Source: Candidatus Methanomethylophilaceae archaeon
GTDB lineage: Archaea; Thermoplasmatota; Thermoplasmata; Methanomassiliicoccales; Methanomethylophilaceae
Length of the DNA stretch: 11,887 bases
Reading direction: 5' to 3'
NCBI GenBank assembly: GCA_016296195.1
Contig: JAEDJU010000031.1
Span: forward strand, 1 to 11,887
The notes under the pieces were generated by a model. It searched no databases, was not told where the DNA came from, and worked only from the letters and a program-made list of their open reading frames with translations. The position numbers were made by a program, and so were the translations under genes. Shown one piece after another: positions 4,062 through 11,887 of this stretch. Numbering within the stretch: the first letter of the stretch is position 1; each line of letters begins with the position of its first letter.

Positions 4062-6884
4062 TCAGATCACAACCAGATATCCTGAAATGGGGATGTTCGA
4101 TGAAACGGTCACTGTGTTCAGGTCGGTACAGGTGATATCCGCCATCGTCTGACCTGTGCCTTCCAGGTAAACCTGAACTCCGACATACCTATTCAGGTTG
4201 TGGACACATACTATTTCCGTCTCGTCGGTGAATTCCTGGACCTTTGTCGCCTTGACCAATGTCAGGGATCCTGTGATCGCAACATCTCCGAAATCGACGG
4301 AGACCACTCCAGTCCCCGTATCCTGGATGATGTCGGGCATGGACCCTCCGGTGCCATCCATATACAACTGCACCAGGAATCTATCCTCCGCACTGTATCC
4401 ATATTGGGTCACATCAACATCGATATGGGAGAGGTCCACAAACGGGATGGAGATATCAGCTGATTTCACCAGCATCGTACCCTTACTTGCAGAGGTCAGA
4501 GATGCCACCACGGGAGAGTATCCTTCTGTGGACTCCTGAGATATGTCTCCTCTGATCTCATTGCCGTTCTCGTCGAACAGCTGGACATACATGGGCTTTC
4601 CGGTCTTGTTGACATATGTCCAGACCGCGGATTCCGTCTCGATGGGCTTAAGGTTCACCTGCTCGGATGCCGATCCGGATGTTGTGATCCTGTCGCAGGC
4701 GAGGATGCAGATGACCAGACGCTCGTTCAGGGCATCCGCGAACGAGAGCTTGATCGTGTTCTTGTCGACAGCTTCCATCTCCGTCTGGATGTATCTGATG
4801 GGTGTGACGACTGTACGGAGCTGGATCAGGATGTTGTATGTGTCCAGATTGTGCCTAAGGGTGTATTCTGTCTTCCCGTTGCCTCCGAACTCATAGACCA
4901 GGGATGTGTGTCCGCTTCCGAACGGTCCACTGCCTATCGCCGAGATCGTACCGTCCACTATCGAGATGTTGGCCCCTGCGACCAGGATATCCTGTTTCGA
5001 GTCCAGATCGGAGAGGTCGGCCTTGGTGGCGATCTTCTCCTCTACCCTCTCGTCGGTCACATATCCCGCCCCGTTTATCAGCTCCGAGTTGTCCGTCGGG
5101 ACGTGGATGGAGACAGATTTGTTCTCAACGGTCATGGGGCGTCCGTTGACCTGAACCTCCTCGATGACGTTGACCTGGGCTCCGGGATCGATCCCTTCCA
5201 GCTTCACCTTATCTGCACTGGTGTAATCATTGGCGCTCAACCCCTTCCCATTGACGACGGAGACCTTCTTATCCAGAGCAGCCTGCTGGGCCTTGGAGAT
5301 CGGCTTATCGAGGTCAGACGTGTTATCAACATTCTCCAGCCCCACCTGCGCCTTGGTGACTTTGTGGGGATTGTTCGTGTTGGTGGCATGGGTGGTCAGA
5401 GCGGTCTGGGTCGCCGCATTGTTCAATGCGAGGACCTGGGATGAGGTCATGAGTCCGGTCGTGCTTGTCGTGGCCCTCTGCAGGACGATGTCGTTGACTG
5501 TGATGCCCGTGGAGTTCTGAACTATCCTGAGCTCGAACTCGGTGGATCCGATCAGCTCCCAGTTTCCATTGACATAGAGGTATTCATCATGGATGTTGTT
5601 CTCCGAACCTTCCTTCGGAACGAGATAGATCGTGGTGGGGGAGATATTGGAGGTGGGAAGGCTGCTGACGACCGTGACCGCGTATCTCGGGATCGCAGAG
5701 ATCAGGGAATCGATCTGATCCTTGGAGTAGAGCTCGGAGAGCTTGGTCTTCAGAGCAGTGGTGAAATCCTCGGTACTGAGTGCTTTCCCCGCAACCTTGT
5801 CCACCTTGAGATTCAGTGCGGCCTGCTGTACGGTGGACACGGGTTTGTCCTTATCAGAGGTGTTGTCCACGTTCCCCAGTCCGACCTGTTCCTTCGTGAC
5901 CTTATGAGGATTGCTCTGGTCCGCGATGTGTTCCGCGGAGACGGTGGACATGTCATCTATCGTGTTCTTGACCAGTGTGGCCGTAGGGACGTCCAGAGGC
6001 TCGGACACGTCCTCCCATAAATCGACGACGTTGGAAATGTTCAATTTGGTCTCAAGAGCCCCATAGGTGAGCTCCGCCGAAGGGATCTCCATCCCTTCCT
6101 CCGTGATATTCTCCCATGAATCAATGACCGAGGCCTTGTCCACCTTCTCATCGAGGAGGTTCTGGACACAGAGGGCAGTCATTATCTGATCGTGGGTCAC
6201 ATCGGGGTTGTATTCCTCCACCACTCTGAGGAAGGTATGGATATCTATCAGGCCCTCGGAGTCCAGATAGGGGATGTGGAGCACCAGGTCCTGATCTCTG
6301 TCCTTGTTGTAGGTGGGGATATGGATGGTAACCCCTTCAGTCCCATCTTTCAGAGTGCCGTATGTCTCCGTGAATGGTGTGAGTACAGCATGGTCTCTAA
6401 GATACGTGACCCATCCCAGAGTGCCAGGCTCTAGATTGGGCTGGGGGGGACTACAAGGGTCCATGGAAGGATAGCGACATCTGGTCGTTGGTTTGAACGC
6501 CAAGGAGTCTCTGGCGGAAAACAGGTATTCTGTGTCTCTGAGCTCCTCTATCCTGCCATTCCACTCGGTACGGTTCTTGATGAGCCAGATCTGATAATCC
6601 AGTCTCTGGGTCTTGATACGGGATGTGACGGATGTGGGGATCTCAAATGTCCTTCCGTCGAACCTCGGAGAGGATCCGGGCCCGAAGACGAAGATATTTC
6701 CTGCATCATCATATAAATCAAAGAGGATATACGCTGTGTATCCTCCATCGGTCAGAGCGTTGATCGGGTTGTACGTGAATTCCAATTTTGTACTGATATG
6801 GTCATAGACCTGTCCTACATAGCAACGGTCCTTCGACTTGAGGGTTCTGGTCTCAAGATCGAATATCCTTTTCAAGGTCGTCAT
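4062..6884 (-). CDS. Large baseplate/tail-fibre protein with NPHKV repeats
   Basis: This encodes 940 residues. Residues 1-130 form a beta-rich domain (YNPINALTDGGYTAYILFD, YQIWLIKN) resembling the N-terminal Ig-like domain of BppU-type upper baseplate proteins; this is a weak recognition. Two fibre repeats starting NPHKVTK lie at about 325-388 and 505-566, each with GL-NVDNTSD, QQAAL and LS-(N/E)D(Y/F)T. Between them, residues 399-450 match a common fibre module (AVTVVSSLPTSNISPTTIYL...LYVNGNWELIGST). Residues 569-596 (GAQVNVIEEVQVNGRPMT) and 633-652 (DILVAGANISIVDGTISAIG) are further recalled fibre linkers. The last 280 residues hold about four related beta domains, clearest at 662-731 (LRHNLDTYNILIQL) and 882-940 (VCVHNLNRYVGVQVYL), of the type that ends the 480-residue fibre. 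The protein probably links the tail tip to receptor-binding domains. No Shine-Dalgarno sequence precedes the ATG at 6884, but a TATA-like box lies 26 bp upstream. Confidence 0.85.
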   Translation of the reverse strand: MTTLKRIFDLETRTLKSKDRCYVGQVYDHISTKLEFTYNPINALTDGGYTAYILFDLYDDAGNIFVFGPGSSPRFDGRTFEIPTSVTSRIKTQRLDYQIWLIKNRTEWNGRIEELRDTEYLFSARDSLAFKPTTRCRYPSMDPCSPPQPNLEPGTLGWVTYLRDHAVLTPFTETYGTLKDGTEGVTIHIPTYNKDRDQDLVLHIPYLDSEGLIDIHTFLRVVEEYNPDVTHDQIMTALCVQNLLDEKVDKASVIDSWENITEEGMEIPSAELTYGALETKLNISNVVDLWEDVSEPLDVPTATLVKNTIDDMSTVSAEHIADQSNPHKVTKEQVGLGNVDNTSDKDKPVSTVQQAALNLKVDKVAGKALSTEDFTTALKTKLSELYSKDQIDSLISAIPRYAVTVVSSLPTSNISPTTIYLVPKEGSENNIHDEYLYVNGNWELIGSTEFELRIVQNSTGITVNDIVLQRATTSTTGLMTSSQVLALNNAATQTALTTHATNTNNPHKVTKAQVGLENVDNTSDLDKPISKAQQAALDKKVSVVNGKGLSANDYTSADKVKLEGIDPGAQVNVIEEVQVNGRPMTVENKSVSIHVPTDNSELINGAGYVTDERVEEKIATKADLSDLDSKQDILVAGANISIVDGTISAIGSGPFGSGHTSLVYEFGGNGKTEYTLRHNLDTYNILIQLRTVVTPIRYIQTEMEAVDKNTIKLSFADALNERLVICILACDRITTSGSASEQVNLKPIETESAVWTYVNKTGKPMYVQLFDENGNEIRGDISQESTEGYSPVVASLTSASKGTMLVKSADISIPFVDLSHIDVDVTQYGYSAEDRFLVQLYMDGTGGSMPDIIQDTGTGVVSVDFGDVAITGSLTLVKATKVQEFTDETEIVCVHNLNRYVGVQVYLEGTGQTMADITCTDLNTVTVSSNIPISGYLVVI
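5187..5912 (-). repeat. Two in-gene NPHKVTK fibre repeats
   Basis: Two in-frame copies of a module of about 62 residues lie at 5721-5912 and 5187-5372, separated by another fibre module. Shared residues include NPHKVTK-QVGL-NVDNTSD, DKP(V/I)S, QQAAL and K-LS. The copies are similar rather than identical in DNA, so this is an older duplication than the one at 1-724. Confidence 0.75.
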
Positions 6885-6906
6885 ACACGTTCATCGGCAC
6901 CGATGG

Positions 6907-6913
6907 ATTTAAT
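6907..6913 (-). promoter_or_regulatory. TATA-like box before the 940-residue gene
   Basis: The minus strand reads ATTAAAT, centred 26 bp upstream of the ATG at 6884, within the 30-base gap after the small Cys-rich gene. No GG-rich ribosome site lies close to the ATG. Spacing fits a leaderless transcript, though readthrough from the upstream operon is also possible. Confidence 0.4.
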
Positions 6914-6914
6914 C

Positions 6915-7142
6915 TTAATTTCGCTGACTTTTGGAATGGATCTGTCTCTGACGCTCCCGACGATAGCATCCGCAGGAACTGGTCTTCCCGAACACGATGT
7001 CGAACGTTTGGACTTCGGTCTCCCTGCCGCATTCACAGACGCAATGCCAGTACACCTTGTTCGACCTGTTGGGGGCACGCCCGGTCACGGTCAGGCGACC
7101 GAAGCGACCCCCTGTGAGGTCCACTTCCAGAGGACGGTTCAT
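6915..7142 (-). CDS. Small Cys-rich zinc-ribbon-like protein
   Basis: This encodes 75 residues. The pattern GGRFGRLTV (11-19), then YWHCVCECG (31-39) and GKTSSCGCYRR (52-62), gives cysteines 34, 36, 38, 57 and 59. I recall this GRFGRLTV...W-C-CDCG...SCGC layout from many short phage proteins and from the N-terminal part of some AP2/HNH homing endonucleases, where it is thought to bind zinc and DNA. No HNH, AP2 or nuclease residues follow, and the basic tail (RRERQRQ...KSQR) ends the protein, so this is a stand-alone finger or a remnant of a longer enzyme. Its ATG overlaps the TGA of the hub-like gene as ATGA, so translation is probably coupled. Its place inside a tail operon does not explain its job. 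Confidence 0.7.
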   Translation of the reverse strand: MNRPLEVDLTGGRFGRLTVTGRAPNRSNKVYWHCVCECGRETEVQTFDIVFGKTSSCGCYRRERQRQIHSKSQRN

Positions 7143-8812
7143 TTGAGGGCCGTCCTGATCTCGCTGGTGCTGGATGACAGGTCGACCGCCGAGACCATGC
7201 CGAACTTGTAGGTGGTGGTGAACTTCGGATAGTTACGGGTGAAGGTGGATAGCATGAGCTTCTGAGACACTGCCTTCTTCGAGATATCTGAGATGTTGTC
7301 TATCTCGAAATCATCCGTCGCACTGGTTATCGCATCGATGGTCAGCGAGGTCTTGAACTGTGCCGACCACATCGGCTCCTTGTCCTTGGGGTAATACATC
7401 TCCCTGGTGGTGAACTCCACGGATTGAACCGACTCCCTGCGGTATGCGAACAGTCCCTCGGCGAATGTCTTCGCCTGATCGAATCCTGCACCCTGCTTCA
7501 GCTCGGGGATGTTGTACTGTGCACTGACTGTGGTCTCATAGAATGCGATCGATGGATCGTCGGTGAAGGTGAATGACGACGAGACCCACTCCTCTTTGTC
7601 GTTCTGGGTCTGACAGGTGATTGTCACACTGTTCATCGTCGGATATTTTCCCTCCTTGCCCAGCTTCGCCTCGCCCACGACCTTGGCGTACATGGGGTCG
7701 TCGACCTTCCCTGAGGGATAGAGCTCGATGCGTCCCTTGTTGTACTTCGCGTTGTTCGTGGACATGGAGTTGGGATCGCGGGTGTAATCCACGAGGTATG
7801 CCTTGTTCTCGGTGAAGAATATCTTCGCCTTCATGTACACCGCACAGATCTGGACGATGTACCATACATTGGTCCCTTCCTTGAACTCGATCGAATCCTT
7901 CATGGCGGTGGGTGGTGTCACATCGTAGAGGAACGTCACGCCATCCACGAAACTCACACCGTACTTCCCTGTGGTTAGGACCTCCGAGATCCACTCGAAG
8001 GGCGTCATGGACGACGTTGTCTCCAGAGTGTAACCCCTGAGGGCCTCTGCCTCACAATATGCGGTTATCCTGTAGTCATCGTTCGACAGTTCACAGGAGG
8101 CCACCACCATAGATGTCTTACCAATGGCGTTCACAAGGATCCTGCTCTTACCTGCAATGACATGGTCCACCAGTCCGGGCGCCACCTTGGTCAGACGCGT
8201 CTTGGGCACGGTCATGGTCATGTACTCAAAGGGTTGCTCCATGCCACCGCTGATGGTGCAGGTGGTCATGCAGTCTATGCCCAGAGCTTCCGAGTACAGG
8301 ACATACCAATCGACCCCCGCCTCTGAGGTCATGGCTATCTCGAAATCAGACTTCAGGATATAGTCATTGCCTTCGGGGGAGGACAGGAGGTGCATGGTCC
8401 CCTCATAGAAATCGATGGAACCGTAGATCTGCTCCGGCTCCCCTTTCTTGTACTCTCTGCTACAGGTTTTCATGAAGGCATTGATGTCCAGAGGCATCAC
8501 GTTGGGATTGTCCTTGGGGATGAACTGCAGTCTGAAGCCGTTCGTCTTGGCCTGCCATCTGTCCATGGCCTCAGTCAGTTCCTCGTACCACTTCTTGTTG
8601 GTCTTCCCATCCACTCCGTTCTTCCTTGTGAATCTGAAGGAATGGGTCAGGTCTGATGAGCTCTCCACCGCGAACGTGGAATCCATCGGCAGAGAGACCA
8701 GGGGGACCACGGTCACGCTCTTGCGATATGTAGTGGAGACGGAGTTGACCGACCCGAAATCGATCGTCGGCCCTCCGTTGTATGATATTATCAGTTTTCC
8801 GTATTCTCCCAT
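7139..8812 (-). CDS. Tail tip / baseplate hub-like protein
   Basis: This encodes 557 residues. Residues 1-140 form a tail-type domain with FRFTRKNG, KKWYEELTEAMDRWQ and NGFRLQFIP; the same pattern occurs in the neighbouring long protein (around window residues 570-645). From about 195 the sequence reads like a gp27 / late-control-D / siphovirus tail-tip hub: TPFEWISEVLTTGKYGVSF (270-288), EFKEGTNVWYIVQICAVYM (309-327) and KIFFTENKAYLVDYTRD (330-346). Then comes QAKTFAEGLFAYRRESVQSVEFTTRE (446-471), the helix and strand that usually close such hubs. No lysozyme or peptidase domain is visible. Such proteins cap the tail tube and carry fibres, consistent with the fibre genes downstream. The start lies 4 bases after the upstream stop. 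Just before the ATG is GTGATCC, complementary to the extreme 3' end of 16S rRNA rather than to the usual CCUCC core. The hub call is by recalled pattern. Confidence 0.65.
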   Translation of the reverse strand: MGEYGKLIISYNGGPTIDFGSVNSVSTTYRKSVTVVPLVSLPMDSTFAVESSSDLTHSFRFTRKNGVDGKTNKKWYEELTEAMDRWQAKTNGFRLQFIPKDNPNVMPLDINAFMKTCSREYKKGEPEQIYGSIDFYEGTMHLLSSPEGNDYILKSDFEIAMTSEAGVDWYVLYSEALGIDCMTTCTISGGMEQPFEYMTMTVPKTRLTKVAPGLVDHVIAGKSRILVNAIGKTSMVVASCELSNDDYRITAYCEAEALRGYTLETTSSMTPFEWISEVLTTGKYGVSFVDGVTFLYDVTPPTAMKDSIEFKEGTNVWYIVQICAVYMKAKIFFTENKAYLVDYTRDPNSMSTNNAKYNKGRIELYPSGKVDDPMYAKVVGEAKLGKEGKYPTMNSVTITCQTQNDKEEWVSSSFTFTDDPSIAFYETTVSAQYNIPELKQGAGFDQAKTFAEGLFAYRRESVQSVEFTTREMYYPKDKEPMWSAQFKTSLTIDAITSATDDFEIDNISDISKKAVSQKLMLSTFTRNYPKFTTTYKFGMVSAVDLSSSTSEIRTALK

Positions 8813-8816
8813 GGGA

Positions 8817-11800
8817 TCACTTCAATCTGTATTTCAGGATGATCACGATTCCATTTCCTCCGACAGCACCGTTGCTACACGGTCCGGAACCTCCTCCTCC
8901 TCCGCGGTATCCTGCTCTGGGTTTGATGATGGTATCGGTACTGTCCATCAGATATCCGCCATCTCCTCCTCTGGACTGGAACACACTGCCGACGAAAGTG
9001 ACCCTGAGTCCCGAGGCTCCGCCTCCGGAACCTCCCATGAACGCCGCATCCAGCCCGAGCTTGTTCTTCACAATGCCTCCGTACTGACCTGCTCCGCCGT
9101 TGATGTCGAGATTGGGCGCAGGGGATTCTCCGTCCCCTCCCTTGACATCGACAGTGGCATCTATGATATACTGTCCATTCTCAATCCACTTGGGGATGTT
9201 GGAGGTTCCGCCCGAACCCCATCCAGTGCCACCCATACCCGAGTACGGACCGCCTGATGGTTTCTCATTGGGCTTCTTGCCACCCTTCCCCCCTTCGGCA
9301 CGGAACGCCTCGATACCGTTGATGGAGATCACCGTATCCTCTCCATCCGCTCCGTCGGACACTCCTCCGTCTCCGGATCCAGGGTCCACAGACTCTCCTC
9401 CGGCACCGATCGTCCAGCTGATCCTCATACCGCTGGTCACCTGCATGGTCTGGATACGAGTGCGTCCTGCTCCCCCGCCTCCTCCGACCAGAAGTGCATG
9501 GTCCCTACATGAGGCTCCCGACCCTCCGCCTCCTACGGCATATATGACCACGCGACCTTCGAAATCGATGATGGTACTGTCATCCGTCTCCGAGATGGTG
9601 TACTCAGGATAATCCCAAGCTGCCGTGAGGACTGTTCCGGAGTCGATCCTGACGATATCTCCTGGGTAATACACCTTCCCATCCGAGCCATGCCAATTGG
9701 CGAGGTTGGCCGAATACTGATACTCCTCCCAATCGGAGGGCATGCTGATGATGGAGACCATCGCACCTTTGACGAATCTCTGCTCCACATCCACCATTCC
9801 CGAGCGTCCTCCCGAGTATGTGATGTATTCCGTCGGGGTTCCTCCGCTCCTGATGTCCATCCCCGCGACCTGCAGAGGGATGGTCATCTTGACCAGCTGA
9901 GGTCCGGAGTATGTCGGAGACACCGTCCCAACGATGAAGACGTTCTTATCGATGACAGGATAGAGCTCCGCCACGGAGGGTGGAGGCTCGAAGTGGAATC
10001 TGAATCCTCCTGTGTTCTTTCCCGTCTCGTAATCACGTCCGAAATTCTGCCAGAAGTCGATCATGTTGAGGAACTGTCTGATCCACTTCCCATTCGACCA
10101 TCTGGTCTGGTCTGCCGAACTGTCGTTATAGTTCACAGGGTTGCTACGGGAGATGTTCACATTGAACTTCCTGCTGTTCCCCAGATCGATGACATATCTG
10201 TTCGAGGCTCCGAACACGACGGTGGATGTGCTGTTCAGATTGGCCGTGACCACATCCTCTATCGAATCGACCACTTCGAAGTACATCTTCTCCGTGATCC
10301 CGTCATGAGATGCGATCAGATAGCATTCCGCGTTCTCTGTTGGCGGGAGCCCCCAATGGGCATAGAGTGTGATGCTCTTTGTCACAACATAACGGTCTCC
10401 CGATGACCCCACGTAATCTCCATTGGCCTGCTCGGTGTACCATCCCTTCAGGACCATGCCCTCATAGTCCGCTTCGGGAAGAAGGATGGACCTTCCGACG
10501 ACCGTGCTGACGCTGGTAGTGTCCATGGTACCTCCGTTGGGGTTGAATTGGACCTTGACCATCTTCCCGACGGGGATGTCAGGGGATGAGGGATCGTCCG
10601 GGTCTGTGATGACGGTCAGGTTGAAGTCCCTCTGGTATGCGCGGGTACCGATCTGGACGAAACGGAATCCCTCGAATCCGTATGCAGGCTTACCTGAGAT
10701 CCCGATCTGCCCTGAGGTCAATGAGATGTTGCTGATGGTCGGTAGATCCTCACCATTTGCAGAGAACACCATGCCATCAGGGACCGAGTCCGAGAAGTAT
10801 CCCCTGTATCTGATGGGGTAATCTCCCTTGTTGGGAACGATCAGGGGTAGATCTGTCGCATTGACTATCCAGACGAAGGGGTCGTCCGTCGTACCTGTAC
10901 CCGTGGCCTTGTCGGGGATGGGGAACCATTCCGCGTACAAGGTGACATCCATGTCACCTCCCTTCATCGGGAACTCTTCTTCGGGCTGATATACGGTACA
11001 ACCTGTGTTGTCTTTGTACTCCCTCCATCCAACGAACACGTATCCATCGGCCTCGATATTGCATCTGGGGATATCGAACTGATATTCCACCGAATCTCCC
11101 GTTCCATCGTACACGATGGGCTCGGGGACGGTTCCTGTAACGGTCACTCCGTTGGGGGCGTTCTTATTGAATCTGAGGGTCTTGACGAAATTGCCTCTGG
11201 ATTTCACGGAGACCTTGTTGGCGACCGTGTTACCATTGGCGTTGGTGATGTATATCCAGAATTCGCGGATGACGAACCTGTGCTTCCCTTTTAGCCAGAG
11301 GCCCATGGTCGTGGACAGAGGGCTTTCGTAAGGGGGAAGTTCGGTGAAGTTCCCACCATCCAAGGGAAGGTACAATCCCATTAGATCCAGCGGCCCCTCC
11401 GTGTATCCGGAGTGCACCAGATATCTGGATCCCACGATGCTATATTCACTGTCCATCAGGGAGCGTTCCGTCTCCTCGAACGGATACACTGTGTGGTACA
11501 ACAGTTTGTCATATGGGAAATCATCGTTGACCTTCTCCTGAATATAGATCGTTAATGGATATGTTAGCCCCGAACTATCATTGGCAGAGATCAGAAGTGA
11601 GACAGTTCCCTGTTTTACACCCATCACCCTGTATTTGTATAGGGACGCATAACTCTCCAATATCGAAACTGTCACATCTCCGGATCCTCCCTGATTCGTT
11701 ATCGAAACAGACGGGTCTTTGGCATTGGTCGGCCTAGTCACCACGTAGAAGTCAACATACTTACCTTCCGCAACCGTGATGGAAGATATGTTGGCACTGG

Positions 11801-11887
11801 ATGTGGTTTCTCCTTGATAATTGACAAAGATATCCGTAAGAGGGATGTCGTCATCGATGATGACCGTAACCGTCTCTGAATAGCCTC
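8817..11887 (-). CDS. Large multidomain adhesin-like tail protein (5' end missing)
   Basis: The frame is open to the right edge of the window (1022 complete codons before the TGA), so the true start is upstream. The GTG at 11744 is not needed as a start, since coding-like sequence (SSITVAEGKYVDFYVVTRP) reads straight through it. Numbering from the edge: residues 1-118, Big2-like Ig fold (ITVAEG...GTVSLLISAND); 119-230, unrecognised; 234-321, Flg_new-type repeat ending DVTLYAEW; 322-427, putative Ig/He_PIG-like domain (SVPDGMVFS...ISGKPAYGFEGF); 441-512, second Flg_new repeat (VQFNPNGGT...KGWYTE...ITLYAHW); 519-676, a tail-type domain (W-NGKWIRQFLNMIDFWQNF, GGFRFHFEP) shared with the hub-like protein; 684-761, third Flg_new-like repeat ending TVLTAAWDYP; 767-1022, Gly-rich domain (IYAVGGGGSGAS ... 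GGNGIVIILKY), as in Gly-rich tips of phage adhesins. It is probably exposed on the tail tip and binds the host surface. Confidence 0.8.
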   Translation of the reverse strand, partial: GYSETVTVIIDDDIPLTDIFVNYQGETTSSANISSITVAEGKYVDFYVVTRPTNAKDPSVSITNQGGSGDVTVSILESYASLYKYRVMGVKQGTVSLLISANDSSGLTYPLTIYIQEKVNDDFPYDKLLYHTVYPFEETERSLMDSEYSIVGSRYLVHSGYTEGPLDLMGLYLPLDGGNFTELPPYESPLSTTMGLWLKGKHRFVIREFWIYITNANGNTVANKVSVKSRGNFVKTLRFNKNAPNGVTVTGTVPEPIVYDGTGDSVEYQFDIPRCNIEADGYVFVGWREYKDNTGCTVYQPEEEFPMKGGDMDVTLYAEWFPIPDKATGTGTTDDPFVWIVNATDLPLIVPNKGDYPIRYRGYFSDSVPDGMVFSANGEDLPTISNISLTSGQIGISGKPAYGFEGFRFVQIGTRAYQRDFNLTVITDPDDPSSPDIPVGKMVKVQFNPNGGTMDTTSVSTVVGRSILLPEADYEGMVLKGWYTEQANGDYVGSSGDRYVVTKSITLYAHWGLPPTENAECYLIASHDGITEKMYFEVVDSIEDVVTANLNSTSTVVFGASNRYVIDLGNSRKFNVNISRSNPVNYNDSSADQTRWSNGKWIRQFLNMIDFWQNFGRDYETGKNTGGFRFHFEPPPSVAELYPVIDKNVFIVGTVSPTYSGPQLVKMTIPLQVAGMDIRSGGTPTEYITYSGGRSGMVDVEQRFVKGAMVSIISMPSDWEEYQYSANLANWHGSDGKVYYPGDIVRIDSGTVLTAAWDYPEYTISETDDSTIIDFEGRVVIYAVGGGGSGASCRDHALLVGGGGGAGRTRIQTMQVTSGMRISWTIGAGGESVDPGSGDGGVSDGADGEDTVISINGIEAFRAEGGKGGKKPNEKPSGGPYSGMGGTGWGSGGTSNIPKWIENGQYIIDATVDVKGGDGESPAPNLDINGGAGQYGGIVKNKLGLDAAFMGGSGGGASGLRVTFVGSVFQSRGGDGGYLMDSTDTIIKPRAGYRGGGGGSGPCSNGAVGGNGIVIILKYRLK

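Noticed and set aside
4851..5444. 197-codon plus-strand frame
   Set aside because: It is the complement of the 940-residue fibre gene over its repeat region, with composition that follows from the opposite strand.
5187..5912. CRISPR-like or mobile-element repeats
   Set aside because: The repeats are in frame, long, diverged and encode known-type fibre modules; there are no evenly spaced short repeats with unique spacers and no terminal inverted repeats.
8448..9257. 269-codon plus-strand frame across the junction of the hub-like and adhesin-like genes
   Set aside because: It is antisense to two supported genes, Ser-rich with no recognisable domain, and has no ribosome site of note; a shadow frame.
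11742..11744. GTG as the start of the long adhesin-like protein
   Set aside because: The frame stays open to the window edge and encodes Ig-like sequence continuous with what follows, so the gene is cut by the window instead.

Overview
The window is part of the virion-structural module, covering tail tip and receptor-binding genes, of a tailed double-stranded DNA virus or provirus. All eight recognised genes lie on the minus strand, so transcription runs from right to left. There is no integrase, packaging, replication or host housekeeping gene here, so a free virus and an integrated element cannot be told apart.

The host is inferred to be an archaeon, most likely a gut or rumen methanogen of the Methanomassiliicoccales / Methanomethylophilaceae type. 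Three things support this. TATA-like boxes sit 25-27 bp upstream of several start codons that lack a Shine-Dalgarno sequence, which is the layout of leaderless archaeal transcripts. Arginine is written mainly as AGG in the gene where I counted codons (6 of 11). Listeria-Bacteroides-type (Flg_new) repeats, which I recall as common in those archaea, are also present. Against this, many fibre modules (NPHKVTK...NVDNTSD, NGKALTGDITL, SANPVQN) are best known from phages of gut Firmicutes, so a bacterial host is not excluded.

Layout in transcription order: (1) 11887-8817, the 3' part of a large adhesin-like tail protein with Ig-like, Flg_new, tail-type and Gly-rich domains; (2) 8812-7139, a tail tip or baseplate-hub-like protein 4 nt downstream, sharing one domain with its neighbour; (3) 7142-6915, a 75-residue Cys-rich protein coupled to the hub gene by an ATGA overlap; (4) 6884-4062, a 940-residue baseplate/fibre protein; (5) 3972-2530, a 480-residue coiled-coil fibre; (6) 2408-2100, a small C2HC-finger / AT-hook / membrane protein; (7) 1942-1157, a membrane-anchored Cys- and Gln/Asn-rich protein; (8) 1048-1, a repeat-built fibre cut by the window edge.

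Proteins 1 and 2 probably form the tail tip, and 4, 5 and 8 the host-recognition fibres, which share modules with one another. The left third is divided into short transcription units by hairpins and TATA-like boxes, while the right part (1-3) looks like a continuous operon. No tRNA, rRNA, CRISPR array or insertion sequence was seen, and no gene-free stretch is longer than about 110 bases.
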